Assembly: GCA_003279115.1 (NCBI GenBank) | Contig: QCBG01000005.1 | Coordinates: 1 to 64,000 of the forward strand | DNA from: Prochlorococcus sp. AG-347-E03 | GTDB taxonomy: Bacteria > Cyanobacteriota > Cyanobacteriia > PCC-6307 > Cyanobiaceae | DNA: 64,000 bases | Reading direction: 5' to 3' | Shown: positions 35,397 through 43,812 of the stretch, in pieces | Position numbering within the stretch: the first letter of the stretch is position 1 | Layout of the letters: each line of letters starts with the position of its first letter | Notes under the pieces: model-generated | What the model saw: only the letters and a program-made list of their open reading frames with translations | Database searches by the model: none | Told to the model about the DNA's origin: nothing | Made by a program: the position numbers and the translations under genes

Positions 35397-36455
35397 CTAG
35401 TTTTGAGTAATTTTTGTATTTTCAATATTGTCAAATGCTTGACCAATTTTCTTAAAGTCAAATCCCATTGCTCTTAATGCGTGCCAAAGATGACCTTGTA
35501 AGAAAAAGAATCCCAAATAGAAATGGGTATTAGCAAGCCAAGCTCTTGAGCTGTATGTTCCTGAACCTAAATCAACTGTATCAGTAAAATAAGGTGCGAA
35601 TTCAAATTGAAGCTTTAAAGGCTCTCCATAAAGATCAACTGGATATATGGTTGTATTTGAAGCACACCAAAAAGCAGCAACAAAAGCCATATAAGAAACA
35701 CCAACTACTGAGTAAGATAAAATAGCCTCTGCTCCCAGTAATCCTTTTCCTTTAAATTCCGTATACTCTCCAAATTGTTTAGTACAAATATGGAAAACTC
35801 CTCCAATTATCTCAAGGAAAGCTAAGAAAGCATGTCCTCCCATAACATCTTCAAGACTATCAATTTTTAAAAAATCAAATTGGTGATTCCAAATTGCAGC
35901 AATATCTAAATTGTAGACAACTTGTCTTGTAGATCCTATCGCTGGGTCGTAAATTCCATGAATTCTTGCCCATTCTACAAACATTATTGCTCCAAGACCA
36001 AGAAAAATGAGGTGATGGCCAAGAATAAAAGTTAATTTATCGGGATCATCCCACTCAAAATCAAATTTTTGTGGCTTACTATTCTCTGGATATTCTCCAA
36101 GATCGCCTGCAAATTTGTTGGAATGTAATAATCCTCCAGCACCCAACACTGCTGAGAAAATTAGATGTAATGTGCAAATTACAACAATTCCATATGGTTC
36201 TGTAATAACACCATTTTCAATGCCACCAATTCCAATACCTGCTAGGTGAGGCAAAACAATTGCTTTCTGTGCACCCATTGGAATACTGGCGTCGTAACGA
36301 GCCAATTCGAATAATCCAAAAGCTCCTGCCCAGAACATCATTAATCCTGCATGGGCAGCATGAGCTGCTATGAATTTACCTGAACGGCCAACAACACCAG
36401 AATTCCCTGCGTACCAGTCATAGGTGACATCAGATTTTCCGTAAGTTTGTAACAC
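35397..36455 (-). CDS. pcb: Chlorophyll a/b-binding light-harvesting protein Pcb (IsiA/CP43 family)
   Basis: A 352-residue six-helix chlorophyll protein of the CP43/IsiA/Pcb family, the main antenna of Prochlorococcus. Typical segments are TYGKSDVTYDWYAGNSGVVG, KFIAAHAAHAGLMMFWAGA, GIGIGGIENGVITEPYG and the C-terminal FYLGFFFLQGHLWHALRA. It lacks the long lumenal loop of CP43, which separates it from psbC. The flavodoxin gene is directly upstream on the same strand, an isiB-pcb order resembling the iron-stress isiAB operon, so this copy may be an iron-stress antenna rather than the constitutive one. Which Pcb subtype it is cannot be fixed without alignment. Confidence 0.93.
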   Translation of the reverse strand: MLQTYGKSDVTYDWYAGNSGVVGRSGKFIAAHAAHAGLMMFWAGAFGLFELARYDASIPMGAQKAIVLPHLAGIGIGGIENGVITEPYGIVVICTLHLIFSAVLGAGGLLHSNKFAGDLGEYPENSKPQKFDFEWDDPDKLTFILGHHLIFLGLGAIMFVEWARIHGIYDPAIGSTRQVVYNLDIAAIWNHQFDFLKIDSLEDVMGGHAFLAFLEIIGGVFHICTKQFGEYTEFKGKGLLGAEAILSYSVVGVSYMAFVAAFWCASNTTIYPVDLYGEPLKLQFEFAPYFTDTVDLGSGTYSSRAWLANTHFYLGFFFLQGHLWHALRAMGFDFKKIGQAFDNIENTKITQN

Positions 36456-36600
36456 TTGATTTAAGTAAACAGCAAGTTGAGCTTATTGCTATTCAGTCTG
36501 GTTTTTGACATGTTCTTTACAGATTTAATTACTTATGTAAAAAAAACATATTTTGAAAGAACAAATGTTACAAATCTATGGAGGTAATATCTTTAAAAGC

Positions 36601-37125
36601 TTATGTCAATGAAGGGATTTCGCCTTTAAGCTGAGAAGCCCATGATTCAAGACGTGAATCAGTCAAATCAGATTCACTATCTTCATCGAGAGGTAATCCA
36701 CAAAAACTTTCTCCAATGATGCTTTTAGATTCATCAAATGTATAAGAAGATTTATCCACATAACCGACCATTTCGGCACCTGCTTTAGTGAAGTAGCTAT
36801 GAAGCTCTTCCATTGCATCACAATAATTTTCTGTATATGTAGAAGAATCTCCTAAGCCAAAAATTGCAACTTTTTTTCCTGATAAACTTAGTTCACCAAT
36901 ATCCTCTAAGATTGAATCCCAAGCAGTTCCTGATCTTTCCTCATCTGCTCCGGTGTTCCAAGTAGGTATCCCACAGATAATCCCGTCAAGGCCTTCGAAT
37001 TCCGAAAGATCATCTACATCAGATACATCTTTAGGTGCTTCTGCTGAAGAAATAAAGTTGTGAAGACGATCAGCTACGTCTTCAGTTTTTCCAGTTGTAG
37101 TTGCGTAATAAATTCCTACAGTCAT
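36601..37125 (-). CDS. isiB: Flavodoxin
   Basis: FMN electron carrier of 174 residues that replaces ferredoxin when iron is scarce. The FMN phosphate loop is YYATTTGKTEDVADRL, followed by IPTWNTGADEE and the GLGDSSTYTENYCDAMEEL segment, typical of long-chain flavodoxins. It precedes pcb on the minus strand (145-base gap) and is divergent from a thioredoxin-fold protein. The family is iron-repressed in cyanobacteria. Confidence 0.96.
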   Translation of the reverse strand: MTVGIYYATTTGKTEDVADRLHNFISSAEAPKDVSDVDDLSEFEGLDGIICGIPTWNTGADEERSGTAWDSILEDIGELSLSGKKVAIFGLGDSSTYTENYCDAMEELHSYFTKAGAEMVGYVDKSSYTFDESKSIIGESFCGLPLDEDSESDLTDSRLESWASQLKGEIPSLT

Positions 37126-37266
37126 AACTTCAAATTGTTTACCTTAAAATAATAAAATCTAGAAACATTAAATTAATTTCTTAAAAAACTTTTTCATGTA
37201 AGATTTTATACTAATTAAAGTAAGAAAAATTTTCTAAGAATAATTCATAAAAATTTTTACACCATC

Positions 37267-38001
37267 GTGACTGACAAATTTCAAAATGATATTAATAATC
37301 TTGTTGAAAAAAATAACTTTATAGGAGGGAAAAAATTTAAATTAATTATCTTGTTTGGATTGTTGGGAGATTTTGACAGCTTTGAATATGCAATTAATTT
37401 AAAAAATTTTATTGATAATGATCAAAATAAAAATTTAGATATTTTTGCTATTGCCATTGGCAACAACAATGGGAAACAAAAATTCTGTGAATTTACTGGC
37501 TTTCCTAAAGAAAATTTAATAGTTGTGTCTGATAATCAAATCCATAATAATCTTGAAGTCTCTAGAGGGTTAGATATAGGTTTAGGCGGTTGGATCAATA
37601 TGCTTTTGATGTTGTCAGGGATAAATTCTTTTAAAACAATTAAAGAAGTTATTAGAGGTTACACAGGTGACCGAAAAGCAAAGCAAATCTATTCGGAATT
37701 TGACAAAATTGACGCTTTAAAATTTCTAAAATTTTCAGGTAATTCTTTTAGAAAGGTATTCGGTGATGGTTACTTGAGACCATTTGAACTGGCAACATTT
37801 AGATTAAATAATATGAATGAGATAATCAAAAATTGGAGTGATTATATTATTCATGAAAAATATCTTCCTCAAAGAGGTGCTTCCTTTTTATTAAATGATA
37901 AAAATAAAGTTATTTATAAATTTTTTTCAAGTGATGTTCTTGGATATTCATCAAATATGAGAGATCCTTTAGAATTTTTATCTTATTTAATTAAAGAATA
38001 G
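37267..38001 (+). CDS. AhpC/TSA-like thioredoxin-fold protein lacking an evident peroxidatic Cys
   Basis: A 244-residue protein with the beta-alpha-beta pattern of AhpC/TSA-like proteins: FKLIILFGLLGDFDSFEYAI, then NLDIFAIAIGNNNGKQKFCE and FTGFPKENLIVVSDNQ. The site where peroxiredoxins keep a catalytic Cys reads GLLGDFDSFE, so peroxidase activity is doubtful. A C-terminal strand pair (FLLNDKNKVIYKFFSSDVLG) resembles the end of the fold. It starts at GTG and is followed 14 bases later by a SemiSWEET-like gene. The assignment is tentative. Confidence 0.5.
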   Translation: MTDKFQNDINNLVEKNNFIGGKKFKLIILFGLLGDFDSFEYAINLKNFIDNDQNKNLDIFAIAIGNNNGKQKFCEFTGFPKENLIVVSDNQIHNNLEVSRGLDIGLGGWINMLLMLSGINSFKTIKEVIRGYTGDRKAKQIYSEFDKIDALKFLKFSGNSFRKVFGDGYLRPFELATFRLNNMNEIIKNWSDYIIHEKYLPQRGASFLLNDKNKVIYKFFSSDVLGYSSNMRDPLEFLSYLIKE

Positions 38002-38015
38002 TTTTTCAAAGTTTT

Positions 38016-38279
38016 ATGAATATAGACGTATTTGGATATTTTGCTGCGATTTTAACAACAGCTGCATTTTTACCACAACTTATAAAGACTTTAAAAACAA
38101 AAAAAGCAGATGATGTTTCATTGACAACTTTAATAATGTTCATTATTGGAGTTTTGTCTTGGATTATTTACGGTTATAAAATTTCTTCTACACCAATATT
38201 AATTGCTAATTTGATTACCTTAATTTTAAATCTCTTGATATTAATCTCAAAGGTTTATTATTCAAAAAAACTTGAGTAA
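38016..38279 (+). CDS. SemiSWEET / PQ-loop sugar transporter-like protein
   Basis: An 87-residue protein with three membrane helices: YFAAILTTAAFLPQLIKTLK carries the PQ-loop motif, then SLTTLIMFIIGVLSWIIYGY and IANLITLILNLLILISKVYY. This is the MtN3/SemiSWEET pattern; such proteins dimerise and move small sugars along their gradient. The substrate cannot be read. It is probably co-transcribed with the upstream thioredoxin-fold gene. Confidence 0.88.
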   Translation: MNIDVFGYFAAILTTAAFLPQLIKTLKTKKADDVSLTTLIMFIIGVLSWIIYGYKISSTPILIANLITLILNLLILISKVYYSKKLE

Positions 38280-38350
38280 GCAATAAATATCTTAATTATA
38301 TTAAAATATAAAGAATTTACTCAAATTTTATTTATCATTAAACTAAATTT

Positions 38351-38584
38351 TTGTTGATCTTGAAAACTTCAAAATGCTGGGTTTGGTTCAAAGGTAGCCT
38401 TAAAGATGGTGGTTTTTGGAAAGAGGGGTTTACTTGTACTTTTGATGAGAAACCTGGGGTTTTAATTGAAAGTCCTGCTTACGTCACTTGTAGAGTTCCG
38501 ACTTGGAGAGTTTTGACTAAAGAACCTGAAGATTTAAATGAAACTCCTTTAATTCCCGATAAAGCAATATGGAAAATAATTTAA
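38351..38584 (+). CDS. Small conserved hypothetical protein, 77 residues
   Basis: A beta-rich small protein (CWVWFKGSLKDGGFWKEGFT, then CTFDEKPGVLIESPAYVTCR) ending DKAIWKII. The three cysteines and many tryptophans suggest a compact cytoplasmic fold. No family is recognised. Several in-frame TTG codons (38351, 38354, 38360) could be the start and no ATG exists. It lies between SemiSWEET and the AEC transporter. Confidence 0.55.
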   Translation: MLILKTSKCWVWFKGSLKDGGFWKEGFTCTFDEKPGVLIESPAYVTCRVPTWRVLTKEPEDLNETPLIPDKAIWKII

Positions 38585-38651
38585 TAAATACATCCATAAA
38601 AAGCTTTTTGACTGTGCAATAGCAAGTTAATATTGCTTTATTAAATATTTT

Positions 38652-39572
38652 ATTAATACCATCTACTCTCTCTTTATAAATATTATCCCTTTCTTAATTT
38701 TTGGTTTTTTTATTGGGAAAAAGAATCCAAAGATTTCTAAATATATTGCAAAACCTCTCATAAAATTTGGGATTCCATTGAGTGTAATGGGTCTTTTATT
38801 AAAAGAGGGTATAGATATAAACCTCATTAAAAGCGCATTTTTAGCATTCTCCCTAATTGGATGTTTAATAACTTTAATAAATATATTCCCAATATTTAAA
38901 AATAGACTTTCAAATTATACATTGCAGCTAGCAGGCCTAATAGGAAATACATCATTTCTTGGAATACCAATTGCGATAGCTCTTTTACCTACGACAACTA
39001 TCAACTTCACTATCGGATTTGACTTAGGGACAACACTATTTGCTTGGATATTTGGACCTTTTTTTCTGCAAGAAAGTTCTCAAAACAAGAATATCCCAAA
39101 TATCAAAGCCTTATTAAACGCATTGATAAATAGTCCCGCATCAAGGGGAATCATTGGTGTACTCATTGCATACTTTTTTCAACTAGAGGAAATATTAGGC
39201 AATTATCTTTGGATACCTGCAAGAATAGTTATTGCTTTGGCAATAATAATTGTGGGAACAAGATTAGGGATAATAACAAATCAAAAGGGTAAATTTTTTG
39301 AAATCGATGAAGAAATTAAATTCTCAATTTTATTAAAGTTATTTATTCTTCCTTTTATTGTTTTTTTAACAAGTAAATTTTTAAATTTTGATTTCTATCA
39401 ATCATCAGCAGTAATACTTCAGGCAGGTACCCCAACCGCGATTTCCACAATTTTAATGGCTGAGGCTTATGGCGTGAAACAAAAAATCGCTTCAAAAATC
39501 CTATTTACCACGACTTTAATTTCAATAGTTACCATTCCTGTCTTAAAAATTCTTATAAATGCATTTAACTAG
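38652..39572 (+). CDS. AEC-family transporter, no canonical start codon for its N-terminus
   Basis: A membrane carrier of the auxin-efflux-carrier family with about nine or ten helices. The track starts at TTG 38778, but the same frame continues upstream to a stop at 38628-38630 and encodes a membrane helix plus the family-like linker (LFINIIPFLIFGFFIGKKNP, KISKYIAKPLIKFGIPLSVM). Adding it brings the length from 264 to about 306, normal for the family. There is no ATG, GTG or TTG in that part in this frame, and no ATG in the upstream gap in any frame. ATT 38652 is my working start. Other segments (GLIGNTSFLGIPIA, QAGTPTAIS) fit the family. Confidence 0.75.
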   Translation: MNTIYSLFINIIPFLIFGFFIGKKNPKISKYIAKPLIKFGIPLSVMGLLLKEGIDINLIKSAFLAFSLIGCLITLINIFPIFKNRLSNYTLQLAGLIGNTSFLGIPIAIALLPTTTINFTIGFDLGTTLFAWIFGPFFLQESSQNKNIPNIKALLNALINSPASRGIIGVLIAYFFQLEEILGNYLWIPARIVIALAIIIVGTRLGIITNQKGKFFEIDEEIKFSILLKLFILPFIVFLTSKFLNFDFYQSSAVILQAGTPTAISTILMAEAYGVKQKIASKILFTTTLISIVTIPVLKILINAFN

Positions 39573-39645
39573 AGCTAAAAGCACGAATAAAGAATATTGT
39601 AAAGAAAATATCCTGATAACTACATAATGTCTTAAGATTTAGGTT

Positions 39646-39897
39646 ATGAAGTCAGCGAACCCTGAAAATGAATACATCCCTTTAGACCTCAGGATTTCCG
39701 TGAGGAGAGATACTCTAAGGCTGATCTCTGAGATGGCTCAAGATATGGGGATAAGCATTAATGAAGTTTTTAGTTTTTTGGCAGAAGATTCTGTCATCGA
39801 TCTCGAATTACTAGAAGATTTAAATGAAATTGAAATCCCCTCTAAATGTAGTCTTGATGATCTTAAAAACGCTCTTCTTAAAAAGAAGCTTTGTTAA
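39646..39897 (+). CDS. Small ribbon-helix-helix-like protein, 83 residues
   Basis: Begins with a short strand (PLDLRISVRRDTLRLISEMA) followed by two helices separated by a turn (QDMGISINEVFSFLAEDSV). That strand-helix-helix order resembles CopG/Arc-type DNA-binding proteins, with the basic ISVRR strand as the possible DNA contact. The acidic C-terminal tail (LELLEDLNEIEIP) could bind a partner. The family is not certain and no toxin gene is next to it. Its end overlaps the convergent ArnT-like gene by 4 bases. Confidence 0.55.
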   Translation: MKSANPENEYIPLDLRISVRRDTLRLISEMAQDMGISINEVFSFLAEDSVIDLELLEDLNEIEIPSKCSLDDLKNALLKKKLC

Positions 39898-41699
39898 AAT
39901 TTCTCAACTTTTCTACTTTCCCAGTCAGATTCATAACCGCTATTAACTAGAAATTGCGAATAATTATTCAAATCACTTTTCTGAATTCGCCATAAATTAT
40001 AAATCCCATATTTACCCAATTTTTGATGATTAATATTTGACCAGTGCTGTTCGCGCGAAGAGTATTCATCTATTACGACCAATAGAGATTTGTATTCATA
40101 ATCAGGTTGGTCCTCATAATTTTCTCTCCTATCAGTATTTAGCCTATCTGAAAGATTAATTAATCCTTGTTTAGTATTTGGTTCATAAAAAACTATTTGT
40201 CTCGAATAGTAATGTAAAGAAGGTTTTCTTATCCCGATCATTGCTAGAGTTTCATTCCCCTCACGAATATTTGAAACTAATTTTGAGATATTTCTTAAAG
40301 GTAATTGCCTAGAAGTATCTGCTAATTTTCTAATTGGCGTCATCAAAAAAGATTGTCCTACTAAAAGGAAAATTTGAAGATAAAAAAAGATATTTTTGGA
40401 TTTTAAAGAAAATAAAACTATTGCAAGAAGCGTTAATGAAGAAAAAAACAATTTGGCTTTAAAAATTATCCCAGAACTTATCAATTCAGATGCAAGATTA
40501 GGCATTTCAGGATCATTTATTGAACTTAGCCAAATATTTGAAAAAAAGAATGCTATCGAGACACCAAACAAAACTAAAATATTAAAGAACCCTAAATATA
40601 AAAAACTTTTATTCGAATTTTTTAAACTTATAAAGCTATTACTAATTAAAATTGCCGCTGCTGGAATTGCTGGCAGCCAATAGCTTGGTAGTTTCGTAGC
40701 AGAAATACTAAAGAAGATTAAAACTGATATTAACCAACATAGAGAATATGTAAAAAGGGTTTCAGTAATATTGCGGCTTTCTTTTGAACTTTTCAAAAAA
40801 TCATTAAAAGCTTTAAATATCCCGTGATATAAAAAAGGAGTGAAAGGTAATGAAGCAAATATCATTATGTACAGAAAAAACCAAACTGGTTCTGCATGAT
40901 TATTTACAACTGAAGTATATCTTTGAAAATTATGATAACCAAAAAAACTATCCCAAAAAGACTTTCCTTCTCTAATTAGTTCTAAGATATACCAAGGAAT
41001 GCTTATCAGTATTGTTATTAAAAAACCTTTCTTAGGGTTTATCTTGTAGACCAATGTTCTCCAATCCTTCTGACTAATTATGAAGGAGGTAATAGTCAAT
41101 GTTGCCAAAACAAATGCAACAGGCCCTTTAGTTAAAATTGCAAATCCTAAAAAAACCCACGCTGAAATACATTGATCATTATTGTCACTCGCCATTCTTC
41201 TCCAAAACAAAAGCAAGCTGATACCTAAGGTTCCAGTAAGAAGTGCATCGCTAACAGCAGTTCTACTCCAGATAATTATGAATGGAGACAGAGCAAATCC
41301 TAGTGATGCAATAATTGGAGTGATAAATTGCTTGTCACCATTTTGTGGCCAACAAAACAACGTATCTCCAATCATCAACATTAAGAATAATGATCCCAAA
41401 GCTGAAGGAAGTCTTGCTGAGAGTGACCCGAGACTATCCCAAATCTCGTTTTTCGGTAAAGAGTAAAAAAAACCCATTAGCCAATATATTAGTGGAGGCT
41501 TATCAAAACGGAACATTCCATTGACTTTTGGAGTCAACCAATCACCAGATTCACTCATTGCCCTTCCAGCACTGGCAAATAAAGGAGGAGTTTCATCCAC
41601 TAGTCCTGTACTGCCTAACCCAAAGAAAAATACTATAATCCCACTAAATAAAATTATTAGTAAGGTTATGAGCCTTTTTTTTGATTTAAAAAGAATCAT
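39894..41699 (-). CDS. ArnT-like membrane glycosyltransferase (GT39/GT83 type)
   Basis: A 601-residue integral membrane enzyme with about a dozen helices. The conserved lumenal loop reads DETPPLFASAGRAMSESGDW then FRFDKPPLIYWLMG, the hallmark of ArnT/PMT-type enzymes using polyprenyl-phosphate sugars, with an Asp in DETPP as the likely catalytic acid. The C-terminal 130 residues form a soluble domain. It is the last gene of a minus-strand trio (EamA, GT4, ArnT-like) with 18-30 base gaps, so it probably decorates a lipid-linked or cell-surface glycan. Confidence 0.85.
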   Translation of the reverse strand: MILFKSKKRLITLLIILFSGIIVFFFGLGSTGLVDETPPLFASAGRAMSESGDWLTPKVNGMFRFDKPPLIYWLMGFFYSLPKNEIWDSLGSLSARLPSALGSLFLMLMIGDTLFCWPQNGDKQFITPIIASLGFALSPFIIIWSRTAVSDALLTGTLGISLLLFWRRMASDNNDQCISAWVFLGFAILTKGPVAFVLATLTITSFIISQKDWRTLVYKINPKKGFLITILISIPWYILELIREGKSFWDSFFGYHNFQRYTSVVNNHAEPVWFFLYIMIFASLPFTPFLYHGIFKAFNDFLKSSKESRNITETLFTYSLCWLISVLIFFSISATKLPSYWLPAIPAAAILISNSFISLKNSNKSFLYLGFFNILVLFGVSIAFFFSNIWLSSINDPEMPNLASELISSGIIFKAKLFFSSLTLLAIVLFSLKSKNIFFYLQIFLLVGQSFLMTPIRKLADTSRQLPLRNISKLVSNIREGNETLAMIGIRKPSLHYYSRQIVFYEPNTKQGLINLSDRLNTDRRENYEDQPDYEYKSLLVVIDEYSSREQHWSNINHQKLGKYGIYNLWRIQKSDLNNYSQFLVNSGYESDWESRKVEKF

Positions 41700-41717
41700 T
41701 CAATATTATTTATTTTA

Positions 41718-42791
41718 TTAATATTCTTTAATTACCTTATTAAGCCAGTTCACAACCTTATTAGCAAATATATCTGTGGAAGCATTTTTTTCTACCCATT
41801 CTCTACATTTTTTACGCTCTATTTTTTTAATAATCTCAACATAGGAAAGCATATTTTTTTTGTCATCAGGATCAGCAAGATATCCTGTTTGCCCATGCTG
41901 AATAATTTCACTAGGTCCTCCCCTTTTATAAGCTATGACTGGCACTCCACAGGCTAAAGCTTCAACCACTACATTTCCATATGCCTCATTCCATTTAGGA
42001 GTATTTAGCAATACCCTACATTTACCAAGTTCTTTTTGTAATTCATTGGTTGATAAAAAACCCATCCAATCTATAGTTCCTTTCGGAAAAGATTGTTCTA
42101 TCTTTGTGGCATAGTTCTTATCTTCTTTAACTCCCCAAACTTTTAGTTTTTCGCTAAGTTTATGGGCAACATAAACAGCATCCTCTAAACCTTTTTCCGG
42201 GGCCACTCTCCCAACCCATGCCAAGGGTCCATCCACTGAATCTTGAAAAGTATAATTATCTAATTTAAAACCATTCCCAATAATTATTGGTTTTTTTATG
42301 AATGGATAATCATCAGCTTGTATTTTTGAATGAAAAGCAAAATTATTCGGATACTTACCATATACCTTTGAGAGTAAATTACTTATTACTAAACTCTCAG
42401 AACCCATACTAATTATATGCGCAATGGGGATATCTACAGTTAGAGTCATCCAAATTGGTAACCAATCATAAGACATGTTTAGTAATACATCTGCCTTTTT
42501 AGCTATATCTAAACCCTTTTCAAGCATTCCAGCCAAAAGTGAATTATCTGGGATACTTACGGGAGAATTATAATTTTGATGCTGCCAACTAATTTGATCT
42601 TCACCATCTACAAAATGTAATTTTGCTTTTTCATTACTCTCGTATAGTTTTGAGTTTTTAGGAGCTATCACCTCCACCGTGTGTCCTAAAGAAAGCAGGC
42701 CTGAAACTAAGGAGTTTAAAGTTAATTCAACTCCTCCACCTTTACCGCTCCCAAGGAAACCTAAAGGAGTACTAATTAAAACTATGCGCAT
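41718..42791 (-). CDS. Glycosyltransferase family 4
   Basis: A 357-residue GT-B glycosyltransferase. The N-terminal domain has a glycine-rich loop (GFLGSGKGGGVELTLNSLV); the C-terminal donor-binding domain has WVGRVAPEKGLEDAV, the ENYGN-like NEAYGNVVVEALACGVPVI and GPSEIIQHGQTGYL, matching GT4 retaining enzymes. The donor and acceptor are unknown. It sits between the EamA transporter and ArnT-like gene in one operon. No membrane segment is present, so it would act on the cytoplasmic face. Confidence 0.9.
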   Translation of the reverse strand: MRIVLISTPLGFLGSGKGGGVELTLNSLVSGLLSLGHTVEVIAPKNSKLYESNEKAKLHFVDGEDQISWQHQNYNSPVSIPDNSLLAGMLEKGLDIAKKADVLLNMSYDWLPIWMTLTVDIPIAHIISMGSESLVISNLLSKVYGKYPNNFAFHSKIQADDYPFIKKPIIIGNGFKLDNYTFQDSVDGPLAWVGRVAPEKGLEDAVYVAHKLSEKLKVWGVKEDKNYATKIEQSFPKGTIDWMGFLSTNELQKELGKCRVLLNTPKWNEAYGNVVVEALACGVPVIAYKRGGPSEIIQHGQTGYLADPDDKKNMLSYVEIIKKIERKKCREWVEKNASTDIFANKVVNWLNKVIKEY

Positions 42792-42821
42792 TATTTAAAC
42801 CTTTTCAAACCAAGAACCTAT

Positions 42822-43760
42822 TTAAATATTATTAGTGAATTTATTTTCCCACAGAGACCTTCTTTGGCTTACAAAAAATACCGAAATAAGAACAAAAACA
42901 ACCCCTATCCATTGAAGAATAGTGAGTCTTTCTCCTAACCAAAAACCCCCACTGAGAAGAGCGAATACAGGAGTTAAAAATGCAAGAGTACTAAATCCAG
43001 TTATTTCTTTATTATTAGCAAAGTAGAAAAATAATCCATAAGCTATTGCTCCTCCAAAAATACTTGCAAATGACATTAGTCCCCAATCAAATATTGACCA
43101 ATCTGGAATTATTTGAAAATTTGAGTTTATGCAGTGCTTAATAATTAAGGGCAAACTTCCCAAAACCATATGCCATCCTGTAACTGCAACTGGATCGCTT
43201 TTAGTACAGGTGAATCTAATTAAAATTGTTCCTAATGCCATAGCTAGCGAAGCTGCAAGCATCCATAGTTCTCCAAAGTTAAAAGCAACATCACTTATTG
43301 CATTATCAGACATTAACCACCAATTTCCAAGCAATTCTTGCGGAACTCCTAAGAATACTATTCCTCCTAGGCCAAAAAGTAAGCCTAACCATCCTATTGG
43401 ATTAATTAAATTTCCAAAAATTGCCCTTGCCAAAATTGCTACTAACAAGGGCTGAGAATCAATCAATACAGAGCCCAGACCTGCACCAGTTTTTTCAATA
43501 CCATAGGTTAAAAACAACTGAAAAAAAGTTGCATCTACGATTGTAAAGACAAAAAACCACTTTAAATCGCACTTATAAATTTTTAGATCTCTTTTAAACA
43601 AATATGTTGTAATTAGAACAAGAATCCCTGCAGGAAGTAATCTTAAAGAAGCAACAAACTCCGGCCCAGCACTAGAAACTAAGGGAGTCATAGCCGCCAT
43701 TGAAGTTCCCCAAAGTGCAAAAGGGAGTATCATTAAAAACCAATTTAGGATTGAATTCAT
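42822..43760 (-). CDS. EamA/DMT-family transporter
   Basis: A 312-residue carrier with ten hydrophobic helices arranged as two five-helix repeats, typical of the EamA drug/metabolite transporter family. Segments include WFLMILPFALWGTSMAAMTP and a central LAMALGTILIRFTC. The substrate is unknown. As first gene of the operon with two glycosyltransferases, it might move a precursor or lipid-linked sugar, which is inference only. Divergent from sppA. Confidence 0.88.
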   Translation of the reverse strand: MNSILNWFLMILPFALWGTSMAAMTPLVSSAGPEFVASLRLLPAGILVLITTYLFKRDLKIYKCDLKWFFVFTIVDATFFQLFLTYGIEKTGAGLGSVLIDSQPLLVAILARAIFGNLINPIGWLGLLFGLGGIVFLGVPQELLGNWWLMSDNAISDVAFNFGELWMLAASLAMALGTILIRFTCTKSDPVAVTGWHMVLGSLPLIIKHCINSNFQIIPDWSIFDWGLMSFASIFGGAIAYGLFFYFANNKEITGFSTLAFLTPVFALLSGGFWLGERLTILQWIGVVFVLISVFFVSQRRSLWENKFTNNI

Positions 43761-43812
43761 TAGGTCTGCTGATAATCTTTTTAAAGTAGTTTTATGTATT
43801 TACCTTAAAAGA

